From Nyssa sinensis (taxonomy: Eukaryota > Streptophyta > Magnoliopsida > Cornales > Nyssaceae), in assembly GCA_008638375.1 (NCBI GenBank), contig CM018051.1, forward strand, positions 41,948,177 through 42,012,176: a stretch of DNA of 64,000 nt. Direction: 5' to 3'. Of this stretch, positions 36,210 through 48,249 are shown piece after piece. The notes below the pieces were generated by a model that was not told the DNA's origin, did no database searches, and was given only the letters and a program-made list of their open reading frames with translations. Numbering within the stretch: position 1 is the first letter of the stretch; each line of letters starts with the position of its first letter. The translations under genes and the position numbers were made by a program.

Positions 36210-37782
36210 CTCTGTTTCTCTTTTCTTTCTTTCTTTCCTTCCAACCGAGACATATACACCCCTCACATCCACTCTCTCACTTCACCACTGCACAGCCCCT
36301 TTTCTTGACTCTTCTTCTCTGTTCAGCCACCCTTGTTCCTCCATAATGCAACTTTGCATTAAATGCAAAGCTGCCCTATACATATACCTACACCTCTCCA
36401 CCCAATACACACACCGTAGGCACACACACATTTACACGACACCACACACACATGGTCGGTCACACACACACACACACCAGACCTGTTGCACACACACAGT
36501 GCACACATGTACTGTTTATATATACATATACATATATACATATACATGTACATGCATACCATATATTCATAACACACATGCATTAATAATAATAATAATA
36601 AAATAATTTAATAACCAAGAAAATTTTATATATAAAAAAAAATTTTCAGGTTATTACAGAAGTGGCCAAACATGGCCCATGAGAGTGGATAAACATGGCC
36701 CAATAGGGTGGCCAAACATGGCCCAAAGGGTGACCAAAAATGGCCCAAGGATTGGCCCAATAGGGTGCCCCAAATATGTCCCAAAAGGATGCCCAAACAT
36801 GACTCAAAAAGTTGGCCAAAGGCAGGCGTTAAAAGGCTATCAAGATGGGTGCACATGGGGGCAAGGCAACAGGCTGGCAACAGCATGCTCAGGGAGCTCA
36901 TACATGCGCGCGCGGGGGCAGGTTTGGACCAAAATCTGATTTTTCCTATAGGTTTAGTGTAGCTGGCTGTGGCTGAATTTCTCTATCCAGCAGCCAATTT
37001 TCTTTGTTTTCTAAAGTTTTGCAAGCTACTTTTTTTCCCATTTTTAGCCTATTCCTTCTAGGTTTTTAACCCCCTTCATTTTTGGCACTTTTTCCACCTA
37101 TATTTAGGGTGTTTTACACACCTAACAAACATTTTAATTTTTTCAAAATTTTAGCATGGTTTCCCTTGTTTTCTATGCCTTTTCTACCTAATATTTCACA
37201 ACACAATCCACCACTATGAAGTTAACTACAAGAATACCTCCCCTTACTCAACAAGGCATTCATACATCATTTTAAACATACAATCCATCATTTCTCAACT
37301 AGCAACCTAAATACATCCTTCACTTTAACTAAGCATTTATACATTACTTAAAACACATCATTCACTATACATACACATATACTTTAAGTTTAAATATTGC
37401 AACATCATGTTCATTATAATTTTAGGGCCTTGCCCTATTGTTTTCATACTATACAAGATTTCTACAAATAAATACACGTCTTAGGACTTATGCCCTCATA
37501 CATACAAAAATATGTCCTAAGGGCCAAATATACTTCAAAGTCTACTTTCTCTCTCTGTGCTCCGATGACTTCATTGAGTCTCAAGTACTGGGAGCCTTAT
37601 CTGTAATATGATATCCCACTAGGGGTCAGCTCAACTGCTAGAATGACATAATACTAATGTAAGGAACAAGGTTAAGGCGTGACATGTGCAAGTGTACATA
37701 TATAAACTATATGCCTTTCAATTCATCAATGTAATGCAATGGTAATATGCATGACACACATATGCAACTCTATGCCCATCAC

Positions 37783-37871
37783 ATGTCTCGCTTCACGATC
37801 CTTCCCCGTCAACCCGCGAGTACTATAGTATGTCTCGCTTCACGGTCCGCCCTCGTTAGCCCGCGAGTACT
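37783..37871. repeat. Tandem pair of 47-bp units in the 5' LTR
   Basis: Units start at 37783 and 37830. The sister 3' LTR has only one (27518-27559). Confidence 0.9.
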
Positions 37872-38437
37872 GAAATTGGCCAGATTTTGAGTTTTTCACC
37901 ACAAGATCTACACCCTCATAATGCATAGCATCAAAGTGCTCAACCCATGCCATATTTTCAAAAATTCAAGTATGCCAAGATGCCTTGATTTTTCTATACA
38001 AGTTCAATGAGACATTTTATCAAACATATGGAATATGCCTTAAATCACTCATCATCCATAAAGTAAACTTTCATTTCCAAACCACAAATCTTCTTCCACA
38101 TGAGCATATGCTATACACAATCAGTTTAAACACATGCTCATGTTACATGTTCACTATATTATCAATTCTCAAAGAACACATAATTACACAAAGCATCAAT
38201 GCATTAAACAACTATATCTTCCAAAACATAAGGTCTATTCATATGAACATAAGCCACAATGTAATGAATCAAATATATATTCAAGTTACATGTTCATCAT
38301 TTTGACAAATTCTCAAAGAACTCAAAGAACACACAAGTATACAAATTACCAACTCTAGGTTTGTCAAAGCAACTACATCCAAAGTAACTTTCTAATAACA
38401 AGTAAACATATAAATCACTCAATCAACATATAAAACA

Positions 38438-40063
38438 GTTCTTTGGTTAACCTTCTTACAATCGAAGAGGTTAACTCTTCAACAGCATAGTGTGGACCCC
38501 AAGTTCGTGGCCTAATTTTCTGAAGCCCAAATTGACAAATGAGGCGAATGGGATAATAAAAGGATATCACTCTAAGATCGGCTATGCACACACATTAGTA
38601 TCTCAGAGAGTGTAAAATAAGGGCTCTACAACGCTAATGTAGGGTGGTCCGGTCAAAATCACTAGCAGTCAAAGTCTTTAAGAAGCTACACCACACCTGC
38701 TTATCAGTTTGACTCACTAAAAGCTTCTGCGAGAGGTAGTGCTTGGGTCAGTATAGGCAAAACTATAGACTCTCCAGAAGTGCCATTTTGTTGTTGAGTC
38801 ACATCATTAGCAACAAAAGGCTACTAGTAAATTCCTAGCTCAAACCATTGTGCACTATATTCAAACCATTTATGATATGAGCTAAAACAAGGCCCATAGT
38901 GTTCCCTTTTTTGCCAAGACCATTAACAACACCAATCAAGCGAGCATCAACCTTGGTCGGTTAGTTAAAATTAAGAAACAGGGAATCATGCATAGAGCTA
39001 AGTAGCTAGTCTAGTGTAACTTGCTCCTTGGTTCTTAAAGTGATCCGTGATAGGCAAAAGAGAGAAGGTCACACCTTGCACCAATAACCTCACCTCAGCG
39101 GCATTCAGTGACAACAAGTCAAATAAAAGGGTGGAGTAACCTCTTTGAACTTAGGGAAAGATCATCCTACCTTGAACAGTCATGTCAAAAATATCACAAA
39201 ACTCTTCAAAAGTTGGGCAAAGCTCCTCCATGTTAAAGTAGAAGACATGATCAACAAGGTCCCAGAACCTTGCACAAGCTTTCAAGAAGCTTTGCTTCAC
39301 CACAATATTAGTCATGAAAATGAGGGACTTCAACTTGAATGATCCCAAATTAATCTTATCTGGTGGCCCGAGAGAAATCATCCATAAGAGAAGCTCATTA
39401 TCAAAAGCATCCACGCTCATAATTGTGGTGGCCATAAGAAGGACAAGACTTCAAGGGGACAGAAAAATCAAATAAAAGTGAGAGAAATACATGATGGGAG
39501 GTCTGAGGCTCTCTTTATAATCATAAAACCCGTAATTCCGTCTCCAAGTTGGTTTAAGAAGTCAAATTTTGGAAAAAAATGTGACTATTACTAAAATTGA
39601 GCGAAAACTGCACAGGGTACCAATTGGAACACATTGAGTGTCGATCGGCACTAGGGCTTGGGAAATACCGCCCTTTGTGTGTCGATCGACACACAGAGTA
39701 TTTCTGGGCTATTTTGTCTAGTTTTGCCCTCTTCTGTATTTTTATAATTTTTCAAGCACACTAAGTGTCAAAATCACTCATTTTAGGCCAAAATTTAGAT
39801 GTTTTCATTACGAAAAGTTAGATATGTGTCCAAAAACATTTGTACAAAAAATAAAATAAAATAAACTTGTTCCACAACTTCAAAAACTACTCAATTCAAA
39901 CAGCGCCCCCGTCGTGTACCCTCTAACTGTGTCGACTGTCTCGAAGGCCCTACCTCCTCCTTTGTACCCTCATCATTCTCAATAGGTCCAGAGTTTTTTT
40001 CTAAGCATAAGGCATTGAGTGCGAAACTCTCAGGCTACCCCGTCCCTCTTTTCCTTCTCTTCT
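38438..40063 (-). pseudogene. DUF7745/plant-mobile-domain-like gene remnant
   Basis: An open frame at 39435-39151 begins MATTIMSVDAFDNELLLWMI and contains a KACARFWDLVDHVFYFNMEE.CPTFEEF block, the pattern of the plant DUF7745 family (aromatic-rich 'FWDP...F.F...EL.PT.EE'). The frame stops at 39151. Sequence down to 38440 shows further coding-like but broken text. The family is related to the plant mobile domain, found both in transposons and in host genes such as MAIN. Upstream of the Met (39436-39720) lie palindromes shared with the next gene. Its left end abuts the truncated gypsy LTR. Confidence 0.5.
39618..39695. promoter_or_regulatory. Cluster of GTGYCGATCGRCAC-type palindromes upstream of the DUF7745-like frame
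   Basis: AGTGTCGATCGGCACT at 39637-39652 and the perfect 20-bp palindrome TGTGTGTCGATCGACACACA at 39676-39695; a weaker relative, GTACCAATTGGAAC, is at 39618-39631. They lie 180-260 bp before the Met at 39435 on the minus strand. Confidence 0.6.
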
Positions 40064-43000
40064 TGTAACACCCGACCATGATTTATTTAATAATTATTTT
40101 GCTAATTATTAATTAGAACGGATATAAAGAATAATTAAGAAGTTAATCGAGAACCTCATGATGGTCATAACATGTTTAAGCACATCAGAAATGAGGGTGT
40201 AATGTCCGAACCTAATTACCAATTAATTAGGCGAAATGATGTTATTTTAACACTATGAAAACTCGAATTAGCGAACTATGACAGCCACAAATAAATAGTA
40301 ATTGACATGAGGCCTTTGATAACGAAGCTAACCAAAATACAAAACCTTCAGAAGAAACCGCGTCGAAAAAGGAGCAACAGAAAAGAAAATATTAAGAAAA
40401 TAGCCAAAACGGAATTCTGCGCCAACCAAACAGGGCCTAAGCCCAAAATGTGGAAAAATGCCCAAAAGTGAGGTCAAGGGGATTTGAACCCTTGACTAAG
40501 TAGGGCAAGATTCTTATTACCCAAAAAATTACCAAGTGGGCTGCTAACAACTTTATGCCTATAATTGCAACAAAATTGTATTTAAACCCAATTTAGCCAA
40601 GGCCACCTCTCAAACTAGCCAATGGCCATGCGTGCAATACCTCACCACCCCATTAGCCTATGCATCTTAGCCTCATCATCACCTCTGCTCCAACACACTT
40701 GATCACACCTCCACCAACCATATTTCATGCAACCAAATAATCATTTATTTTTAAAATCAAAACAACTAAAATGCATGTAATTATATATTAATGTGGTGTG
40801 GATGTTTGAAGTGGGAAATCAGAAGGTGAAGAGTGCAAGTCTGAAATCTAGAAAGAGAGAGAGTGAGCATTAGAGAGAGAAAGTGTGAGAGAGACACATT
40901 GTGTGCATGCTAGTGTGTGAATGTGTGTGTGCATGGAGGCTCCCAACTAGAGGAGAAAGGGGAGGAGGTCGAGGCTGATTCTAAGGGAACCCAAAGGAAC
41001 AGAACTGAGCTACGAGTAGACAGAGAGAGAAACTCACTGTGCAAGGTATGGAAACACCAAAAATCCACCCTATTCTCTCTCTAAGAAATTTCCCATATTA
41101 CAACTGTTTTAAGTTTCTTGTCACATGCATGAAATTTAGGGTTTAGAAACTTGAATAAAGCATGAGGATTGGACCCTAAAACAGCCCTAAAACACCAAGA
41201 ACAGTACACAACCACCATGGTTGACCACCTTGACAACTGGGTCTGAACCGAGTTTAAACAAACACGCTCTAATAGTTAGGGTCCAAAATTAAACCTTATG
41301 AGGACCCCAAAAATCTAAAAATCAGATCCAAAATATTAAGGAGGAGAGAAAAATATGAATTTGCAAGTCAATATGGAAGTTAAATAATAGAGTTTTAACT
41401 TTAGTTTTGTGAATGGGATAGTGACCCTTATGGCTCCACTATCACATCAAACCAAAAATCATTAAAATTGGATGAGAAATAAAGGCATACGACTTGATTA
41501 TCCAGTCGGCCAACAAAGGCTGAATCAAGCTTTTGAGCTTGTTTCAGGCCATGAAACAAATGCAAAAATAAGTAAAACTCTTCCAGAAATGTAATAGAAG
41601 CATAAACAGAGAAAATCAGTGGCCAAAAATGCACGAAATTGAAAAGAAAGAAACCCTAGAAATTAGGGTTACAGTGAGGGGAGTTGGGGAAGACGATCTA
41701 CAGTATCGGGTCGAAATGGGTTGTGCCAGGATCTAGGTTCGGGTCGAGGCCCGACCCGTCGCACAAAAGGTTTAAGTGTGACTACGTCGTGTGAAGCAAT
41801 GATATTTTAAAATCTAAATGTTAGGGCTGACATCATCATGATGTCAACATTACGTGCTGAACCGACCAAACTGGTTGGTTTAATGAAAACCTAAGCCGGT
41901 TCACTTAAAATGGAACTGAACCTACTGGGTCAGACTAAAAATTATGGAAATTAGATTTTGACCCCAAAACTTCTGGGAAATTTCACTATGGCCAGACCAA
42001 AATTAATTTAAAATTAAATTAATAATATTTAATTAAGGAAAATTTCAACAATACCCCTAAGTTAAAAAAATGAAGCAAACGAAGTCCAAATAAAGTGAAC
42101 CAATAATGCATTTTGACTATTTTGGACGTTCTGGGACCCAATGATAGGGTCCGTTTTCTGAGACGGGACTCTAAAAAATTTAGAAATGTTAATATATAAA
42201 TTACTAAAATACCCCTGAGTACAAGAAATACAAGTAAAGGTCAAAAATTAACAGTCGTAAGCATAGTTATGAAAATTTAGGAGCTAAATAAGACTCTGGA
42301 ACAGTCAACGTACAAAAAGAGAAATGACCGATGTGTCCCTATGACCAAAAGCAAATACTAAATGAAGTCCAAAAGACTTAAAAATTTATGTATAAGATAT
42401 GGGAAATATTCTGAGGACCATGATAGGTCCGGGGCAAGAAAAATAAATTACCATTTTGCCCCTGCATATGCCCGAAGCTAAATAAAAACTCGAGAAAGTC
42501 TAAATCGGCTTTCTTCGACGTTCCGGACTCAACGGTGAGATCCATATTATGAAATGAAGTACGAAAAAAAAATATGACACGTAAATAAGTGAAGTTAAGA
42601 AAGCAACCCTAAAAGTTAATGAAGCTACCGGAAGAGTATACCTTAAGAGTATAACGCCTAAGATTAAAGTTAGGATTCACTACGATCTACGCATAAGTTA
42701 AGAAGCATCAGTAGGAGATGTTTGAAATGAATGTGAAGTTAATGAACTATTATGAATTGTTCTTAAGAACTACGAAGGAAAGGGAAAGGCACATCAATAG
42801 CGCCAACCCAGACGTATAAGGTGAGTAACCTTGCATTTGAAGTGGAAATTTAATTCCACGGATTTGAATGATGTTTTAAATATCAAATTCAGTTTTTATA
42901 CGATTCCTATTTTAAAATATTCTGTTATGACATGCTCAGTAAATGTTTTTATATACAGTTCCTTTCTTCGAAATATTTAGCATGCCTGAATAAAATGCCA

Positions 43001-43157
43001 ATTTCCTTAAATATTTTGAATTTGATCATTCCAAGTATTTGAAGTTCTATTGCAAAAGTTATATGCTACGTGTTTTAAATACTCATGAAAAGTATCTATG
43101 TGAAGAAGCCATGTGATAAATGTTTTACAAGATAACAGTGCATAAGCACACAGGCAG

Positions 43158-43245
43158 GATTTTGGGTTTCTTCGGATCCCAATCGACCTGTCAAAGACCA
43201 CATAATTAGGGTTTTGGGTTTCTTCGGAACTCAATTGACCTGTCA
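43158..43245. repeat. Tandem pair (about 52-bp period) in the 4-kb LTR
   Basis: TTTTGGGTTTCTTCGGA followed by CAATYGACCTGTCA occurs twice. The position within the LTR corresponds to the 47-bp pairs of the related LTRs, though the sequence has diverged. Confidence 0.8.
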
Positions 43246-43813
43246 TGTGAAATGCTAGGTAGCAGGATCTAATCCCCAAGGCAATGAGATATCTCCACGT
43301 ATACGCAAAATGGGAGTCTAGTTCGAAACAGATTCCACTAATGAAAGTGAAAATATGACAAATGACTTTGAAAATGGAAGCAGGTTTTACCCCCATTTTT
43401 CACTGTGCATGTTTATATGTTTTGAAATGCATATACTCTATTTAAAGAAATGTATGTTTAGCTTGAATACTTTAAATGTTTCAAAGCTATCTTTATGAAG
43501 AATGCATGTACTCTATGTTCAAAATGTACGAGCAATTGGCAGTAAGTATTTTATGAACCTCTCATGTACGAAACCTCTGCCAATTGAAAACCCATGACAA
43601 ATGCTGGAATTACTCATTAGGCTTCTCGAAGCTCACCCCATTCCCTAACATTTTTTAGGTACCGATGATGAATAGGAGCCTTGCTCTATTTTGGGATGAC
43701 GATTAGTAGCTCCGTTATGATCATGGACTTTTGAAAGTATTAGAACATGTAGTTGGATAGATTTTGATGTAATAGATTTTGGGTAATATGTACTTAAGCT
43801 AAGAGGCAACCGA

Positions 43814-43965
43814 CTATTGGGTATGTAATGTATATAAAACTTTAAGTTTTTATTATGCTCTGATGTTATATTTATATGTACTGCTACGAAGAGCAGCAGT
43901 ACCGGACGGATGTGCGAAAGTTTTAATACTATCGGGTATGTAATGTATATAAAACTTTAAGTTTT
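43814..43965. repeat. 37-bp direct repeat containing TATATAAA
   Basis: CTATYGGGTATGTAATGTAT and the following 17 bases (with TATATAAAACTTTAAG) occur at 43814-43850 and 43929-43965, 115 bp apart, with one difference. Confidence 0.95.
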
Positions 43966-44097
43966 CACGCTTCCGCAAACCAAGGCCGCACCGCCATCCG
44001 ATATTGTTGCTTACGTGAGCCTTGCCCTAAGGCCTCCGGGCCGAAGGGTGGCGGTCGCGATACGAGATCCACACAGGGTGGGTTTCGAGTCGTGACA

Positions 44098-46347
44098 CTT
44101 CCTATCAAGATCCCACCACTGGGCCTGACTAGAGGCCATTCCATCTACTCAAGCCATGACACCTTACTCGCCTAAAAAGGCAACAAAATACATGTTAGGA
44201 AATAGTATAGGTAAAGCATAGTCATAAAAAAGGTAAATGCCTTACAATGTCTACATCGGTCTAACAAGTGGCCCTCTACCACGACTCGACCGTAATATGC
44301 ATCACCTCATGCTGCAAGGCCATGATAGAGACACATGCCTCTTGATAGATTAGTCGAGCCACCTAGAAATCACAAAAAATGTTATCAAACCTTTTAAAGG
44401 GAAAATTTAGAGGATCAAATGATTAGGTCTTACCCCAATATAATTGTTAGGTGGAGGAAAGCCCTTGATGATGCCCGTAGGTCTGGTGAGCTCCTCGAGG
44501 TGGAGTGTGTCATCCTCAGCCATGATCGGCACATTTAAGGTAGGGAAGGCATGGGAATACCAATCACCGACACTCGGGCGACCAACTCTAGGAAGATGAG
44601 GTGGTCTTCTAGTCAATAGAAGTGATAGTCCCTCCAAGTAAAACTTAAACTGCACGAAGCGGTTAAAGAACTATTCCATCGATATGCCCTCCAACAACTC
44701 CAAAAAATTAACGTCCTCAGAAAGATTGTCAAGCTCCCGTATGTTTTTCAGACGGGCCACCGGAAGGAAAAAAGGCATTCATATTGTCCACTTGATGAAC
44801 CACCCGCTCACCCAGATAATAAAACTACTCGAAGGGGCTATCCAAAATAAGGTGCCTGCGGGATACCCTCACACTCATCTCTACCGACGGAAGGACCTCA
44901 CCCCATGGATTCCTAGCGCACCTGTCAAAAGTACACAATGTGAGTCTTTGTCATAGGCCAATTATAAAAATAAAAAAGTTATGAAAATAGACTAACCATG
45001 TTGGCATTAATCCGATCCAAGGCCAGCCAAAACTTATGAATTGTATTTGGCACCCTACCAGGCCCGCTAGTTGTCCTTCCTTCACCGCCACATACCGGGA
45101 AACACGTCCTCCTCGGATCCAGCCAAAGGGTATAGGAGCAGCCCCAAAACCTCGTAAGCCTACATCTGTATAAGAAAACCAAATCAAGGTCAAGTGGGAT
45201 CCACAAATGAAAAACTGACATAACAAAAGTCAAGGAGAAAAACATACCTCCCACACCACATTAAAGCCTCCGAGCCCCTTCACCCCCACTCAGGACAATG
45301 AGCACATCCATCGGTAAAGCACTACCATCACCACTCCACCTTAGTTAAATTGGGTAAAGTTGGCCACATCATCCAACACAGCAACGCACCAAAGATGGAC
45401 TATGTCCTAACCATTGGTGAAGAGGTTCCTCCCAAAAATAAAGAGCATGAAAGCTCTAGTCAACTGATCTTATGTCATCGTGTTGTGGCACTCCTTGTGT
45501 TAGAAGACTTCCCAAATAGGATTCATTAGGGCTGCACCACTTGAGGCAAATTGGGGAACCCACCCAAAGAGTCTTTTAATTTTTACCAACTGACGGTGAA
45601 TGTCACTGTCCCATGGGACTTTTTCACCACTCATCGGGATGCTGATGATCATAGAAAAATCTAACGGGGTGAGCATGACTTCCCCGAATAGTAGGTGGAA
45701 TTTGTTCGTGGTGTCCCCACCATCGCTCCACTAAGGCATAGAGTTGGTCCCTATTCGAATGAAAAATCCAATTGAGAAATGGCGCAAAACCTGTTTGGGT
45801 GATATGGCCCTTGCACTGTGGCGACAAGTTAACCCACCATTCCTCAATGTTGGCCGTTGAGCCATGAGCATGAATCTCTAACCCCTCATACAAAAGAAAT
45901 GATTGGGATGATGTTGGGAACATGAGCATGCCAAGTCTGAAGCAAAAATGCAAGAAAACTCCAAAAAATGACAAAGAGGTGCCATTGGGGCATTTTGTCA
46001 GGCGCGTGGAGTGCACTCTCCAAATAGGCACATGGGTGAAATGTTCATGCATGGAAAACTCCTCATTTACGTACAAAATTATTCCCACAACATTGCACCC
46101 AACCAAAATGGTGGAATCAAAACAAAAATGCCCAAAGTAAATGAAGAAACACACAAGAAATTCATACCTCTCTATTTCGGTAACGGTGAGATAAGTGTCG
46201 AGTTGGCTCTCGAACTAAGCTCATATATTTTTTAGCACTCCGAGGTGCCTTATAGCACTGAATAGTCCTAAGCACCGGCCCAGGTGCCACAAAATCCCTA
46301 TCCAAGTCAAACATGGCATCCGAATCATCAAAACTCTCACTCGTCAT
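44098..46347 (-). pseudogene. Plant mobile domain (PMD) protein gene, broken
   Basis: Minus-strand reading from a Met at 46347 (MTSESFDDSDAMFDLDRDF) passes through a frame at 46154-45624 containing WWVNLSPQCKGHI, FAPFL and YALVERWW, a hallmark of the plant mobile domain. A shifted frame then gives FHLLFGEVMLTPLDFSMI near 45705-45652 and QLVKIKRLFGWVP near 45600-45560. Further broken text (LYRWMCSLS, GLGG, DWYSHAFPTL near 44565) follows the usual PMD order. Frameshifts and stops are frequent. PMD proteins are found in MULE and gypsy elements and in domesticated MAIN/MAIL genes that act in silencing and meristem maintenance; nothing here suggests a live gene. The 4-kb LTR at 40064-44097 interrupts its 3' part or the spacer to the DUF7745-like gene. 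Confidence 0.65.
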
Positions 46348-46549
46348 TTCCTTGAAAAATTCTGAATCTTATAAAAAAAACCATGTTGTTTGAACTTCCC
46401 AAAACTCTATCTAAGTTCTAATAGCTTTAATCTAGGTCCTTACACAATTTTTCACAATTTTGGGTAGGATAGGTAGAGAGAAAATCAAGAAAAACTTGAA
46501 GAAAAATCAAAAGACCGCAACATTTAAAAGCTACAGCACCCACGCCCCC

Positions 46550-46626
46550 AGTGCCAATCGGCACTCTCGGGGGTTGGTTAGCACATTAAGGGAAAGCCCC
46601 CCCCCCCCGGTGTGCTAATTGGCACA
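46550..46626. promoter_or_regulatory. Palindromes upstream of the PMD frame
   Basis: AGTGCCAATCGGCACT at 46550-46565 (one mismatch) and TGTGCTAATTGGCACA at 46611-46626 (one mismatch), separated by a C12 run at 46597-46608. They resemble the cluster at 39618-39695 and lie 200-280 bp before the Met at 46347. Confidence 0.6.
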
Positions 46627-47032
46627 GTGGCTAGGTGGGCTGATTTTGGCCCACTTTTGTAATTTTGTCCCATTTTGGTTTTTTTGGCCCATTTGCAGCC
46701 CATTGTTGGTATTTTCAATCTATGGTTGCCAGGATTTCTTCAAAAATTCATCATGGTTCAAATCTAATCACAAAACTAAAGTTGTTATATGCCCAATTTT
46801 GTTCGAACACATACAAAGGTTCGGCCCGTTTGGTCAAAATTAGCCGATTCATTTCATTTTTCTTAGATCAATCACATAAATGCTCCAAAGATAACATCCT
46901 CTCTTGTAAAGCCAATGAATGGCACACGAGTCCACTCTTCCCTATAAATTCACACAAAACCCGGTCTATTCGACGGGCCCAACTTAAGTCATCTCACCAA
47001 TGAAACATACCCCGAATTCAAATCATCATTGA

Positions 47033-47490
47033 ATCTTGAACCTATTAGGATCACATTTTCCTCTAGGTAAGTCGTCCATCTGACTATCTCATAATCTATT
47101 AGGATGAAGTTCATTTTTAGGTAAGTTATCCATCACAATATTTCACCAGAATCTGTCAAGATAGCCTTCCTTTTAGATATGTCATCTATCGAAATATTTC
47201 ACCAAAATCTATCAAGGTAGCCTTCCTTTTAGATAAGCCGTCTATCGCAATATTTCATGAAATCTATCAAAATAGCATTCCTTTCAGATAAGTCATCTGA
47301 GGACGCAACTTCACAAAACCTGTTAGGATAGCCTTCCTTTCAAATAAGTTGTATAAGGATGTAATTTCACAAAGCCTACTAAGATAGCATTCCTTTAAAA
47401 TAAGTTAATTTAGGACGCAATTCCATAAACCTATTCGGATAGAATTTCCTTTTAGGTGATCCTCTCAAAGGATAGCATTCCTTCTTTGTC
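47033..47490. repeat. Tandem array, unit about 55 bp, seven or more copies
   Basis: Each unit carries GATAGCCTTCCTTTTAGATA, then AGTCRTCTATCGCAATATTT, then TCACCAAAATCTATCAA, with increasing divergence to the right (for example at 47160, 47217, 47271, 47326, 47382 and 47437). No coding frame runs through it. Confidence 0.85.
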
Positions 47491-48249
47491 CCTTCCCATT
47501 ATTTACGAACTACGTATGGTCTAATTCACCTTAGGGTAATAGTTCGACCATAATCACATAACAAAACTATTAAATTATAGCATTGGTAAGTCATAAAGTT
47601 AAATCCTTAAGCTAACATAAGCTCCAAATTAATTCTCTCTTATAATAGTTTTAGGATAAAAATCAAGTAACTAAAATGAATTACTATTCTTATTATTAAT
47701 CTTTTTTCATTACCATCGATATCTATCCAAGTCTTCTAAACATTTTTTTCTTTCACCAATACATCAACTCCTCACATAACACACACTAAAATAAAACCAT
47801 TTAAACATACACCCACATCATGTTAGAGACAAATACATCAAACAACATTTCACTATTTCAGCATATTCACACACCTCCTAAAATTTGATTACATTTTACT
47901 CATAATATATATATATATATATGTATTCCTAAAAAATGATAAGTTTTTACTAATATATATATATATATATTGATATTATATATATATATATATGCACACA
48001 TATAACAATGATAACTAAATATCAACACTTACACCTCACACACACATCTAGTTATAAACGGATTTCATTGCTCCTCTTTTGTCTTCTTTTTTTTTTTTCT
48101 TTATAAAATTAAACAATTCAAATCCTTTGAAATCCTAAAATCACTATTTATAATATTTTATAAAAATCAAAAGGTAATATTTTAGCAAAATCAAAAGTTA
48201 ATGAAAAAGAGAACTTACATTTTCTCTATATCCTCATTTTCTTCTTCAC
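47491..48249. other. AT-rich spacer
   Basis: Contains (AT)n runs near 47906-47922 and 47952-47992. No gene or terminus recognised. Confidence 0.5.

Larger units (their letters stand above)
33611..36658 (-). mobile_element. Nested solo LTR, 3048 bp
   Basis: Plus-strand ends TGTCACACCCCGAATTTCAG and AGGTTATTACA, with a perfect 5-bp duplication GAAGT. It sits inside the 5' LTR of the older gypsy element, whose text rejoins exactly when this unit and one GAAGT are removed. The internal order is that of the LTR at 4829 in reverse: the tandem pair ATGTCTCG... at 34081 and 34126, 'GAGTTCGGAA.GTCGA' blocks (34790-35115), a (CT)n tract (36156-36206) and a CA-rich end (36410-36590). The 185-codon open frame here is made of the CT and CA repeats and is not a gene. 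Confidence 0.93.
33258..38437 (-). mobile_element. 5' LTR of the Ty3/gypsy element, split and truncated
   Basis: It starts TGTCATGCCTCGAATTTTCA (CpG-to-TpG changes relative to TGTCACGCCC in the 3' LTR). It aligns with the 3' LTR up to 33610, is broken by a solo LTR (33611-36658), resumes at 36659-36663 with the duplicated GAAGT, and follows the 3' LTR again to about 38437. There the similarity stops, leaving about 730 bp of LTR missing. The split removes any promoter continuity. Differences from the 3' LTR include loss of about 85 bp of CG-rich sequence and two copies of the 47-bp unit instead of one. Confidence 0.9.
40064..44097 (+). mobile_element. LTR of 4034 bp, probably a solo LTR, same superfamily
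   Basis: It begins TGTAACACCCGACC and ends GGTTTCGAGTCGTGACA. The flanking 5-mers are CTTCT (40059-40063) and CTTCC (44098-44102), a target duplication with one change. Shared landmarks with the LTR at 4829 are the GT/GA tract (40855-41040), a GGGTCGAGGCCCGACCC block (about 41742), CCGGTTCACTTAAAATGG (about 41895), 'GACGTTC.GG.AC.CAATG' blocks (42125 and 42518), and a tandem pair near 43158-43245. No gag or pol. A 37-bp repeat near the 3' end (43814 and 43929) is specific to this copy. Confidence 0.85.

Noticed and set aside
36049..36606. Open frame of 185 codons on the plus strand
   Set aside because: Leu-Ser and His-Thr runs come from (CT)n and CA-rich repeats of the nested solo LTR.
25967..38437. 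A functional gypsy retrotransposon
   Set aside because: Gag, protease and RT are in different frames with stops, RNase H and integrase are absent, and the 5' LTR is split and truncated.
43007..43396. 129-codon minus-strand frame
   Set aside because: Antisense to the LTR at 40064-44097, including its tandem pair; no domain.
44684..46235. Plus-strand frames over the PMD region
   Set aside because: Shadows of the minus-strand PMD text, which carries the family motifs.
47033..47490. Regularly spaced repeats as a CRISPR-like array
   Set aside because: Units are contiguous and degenerate without unique spacers, and the genome is a plant.
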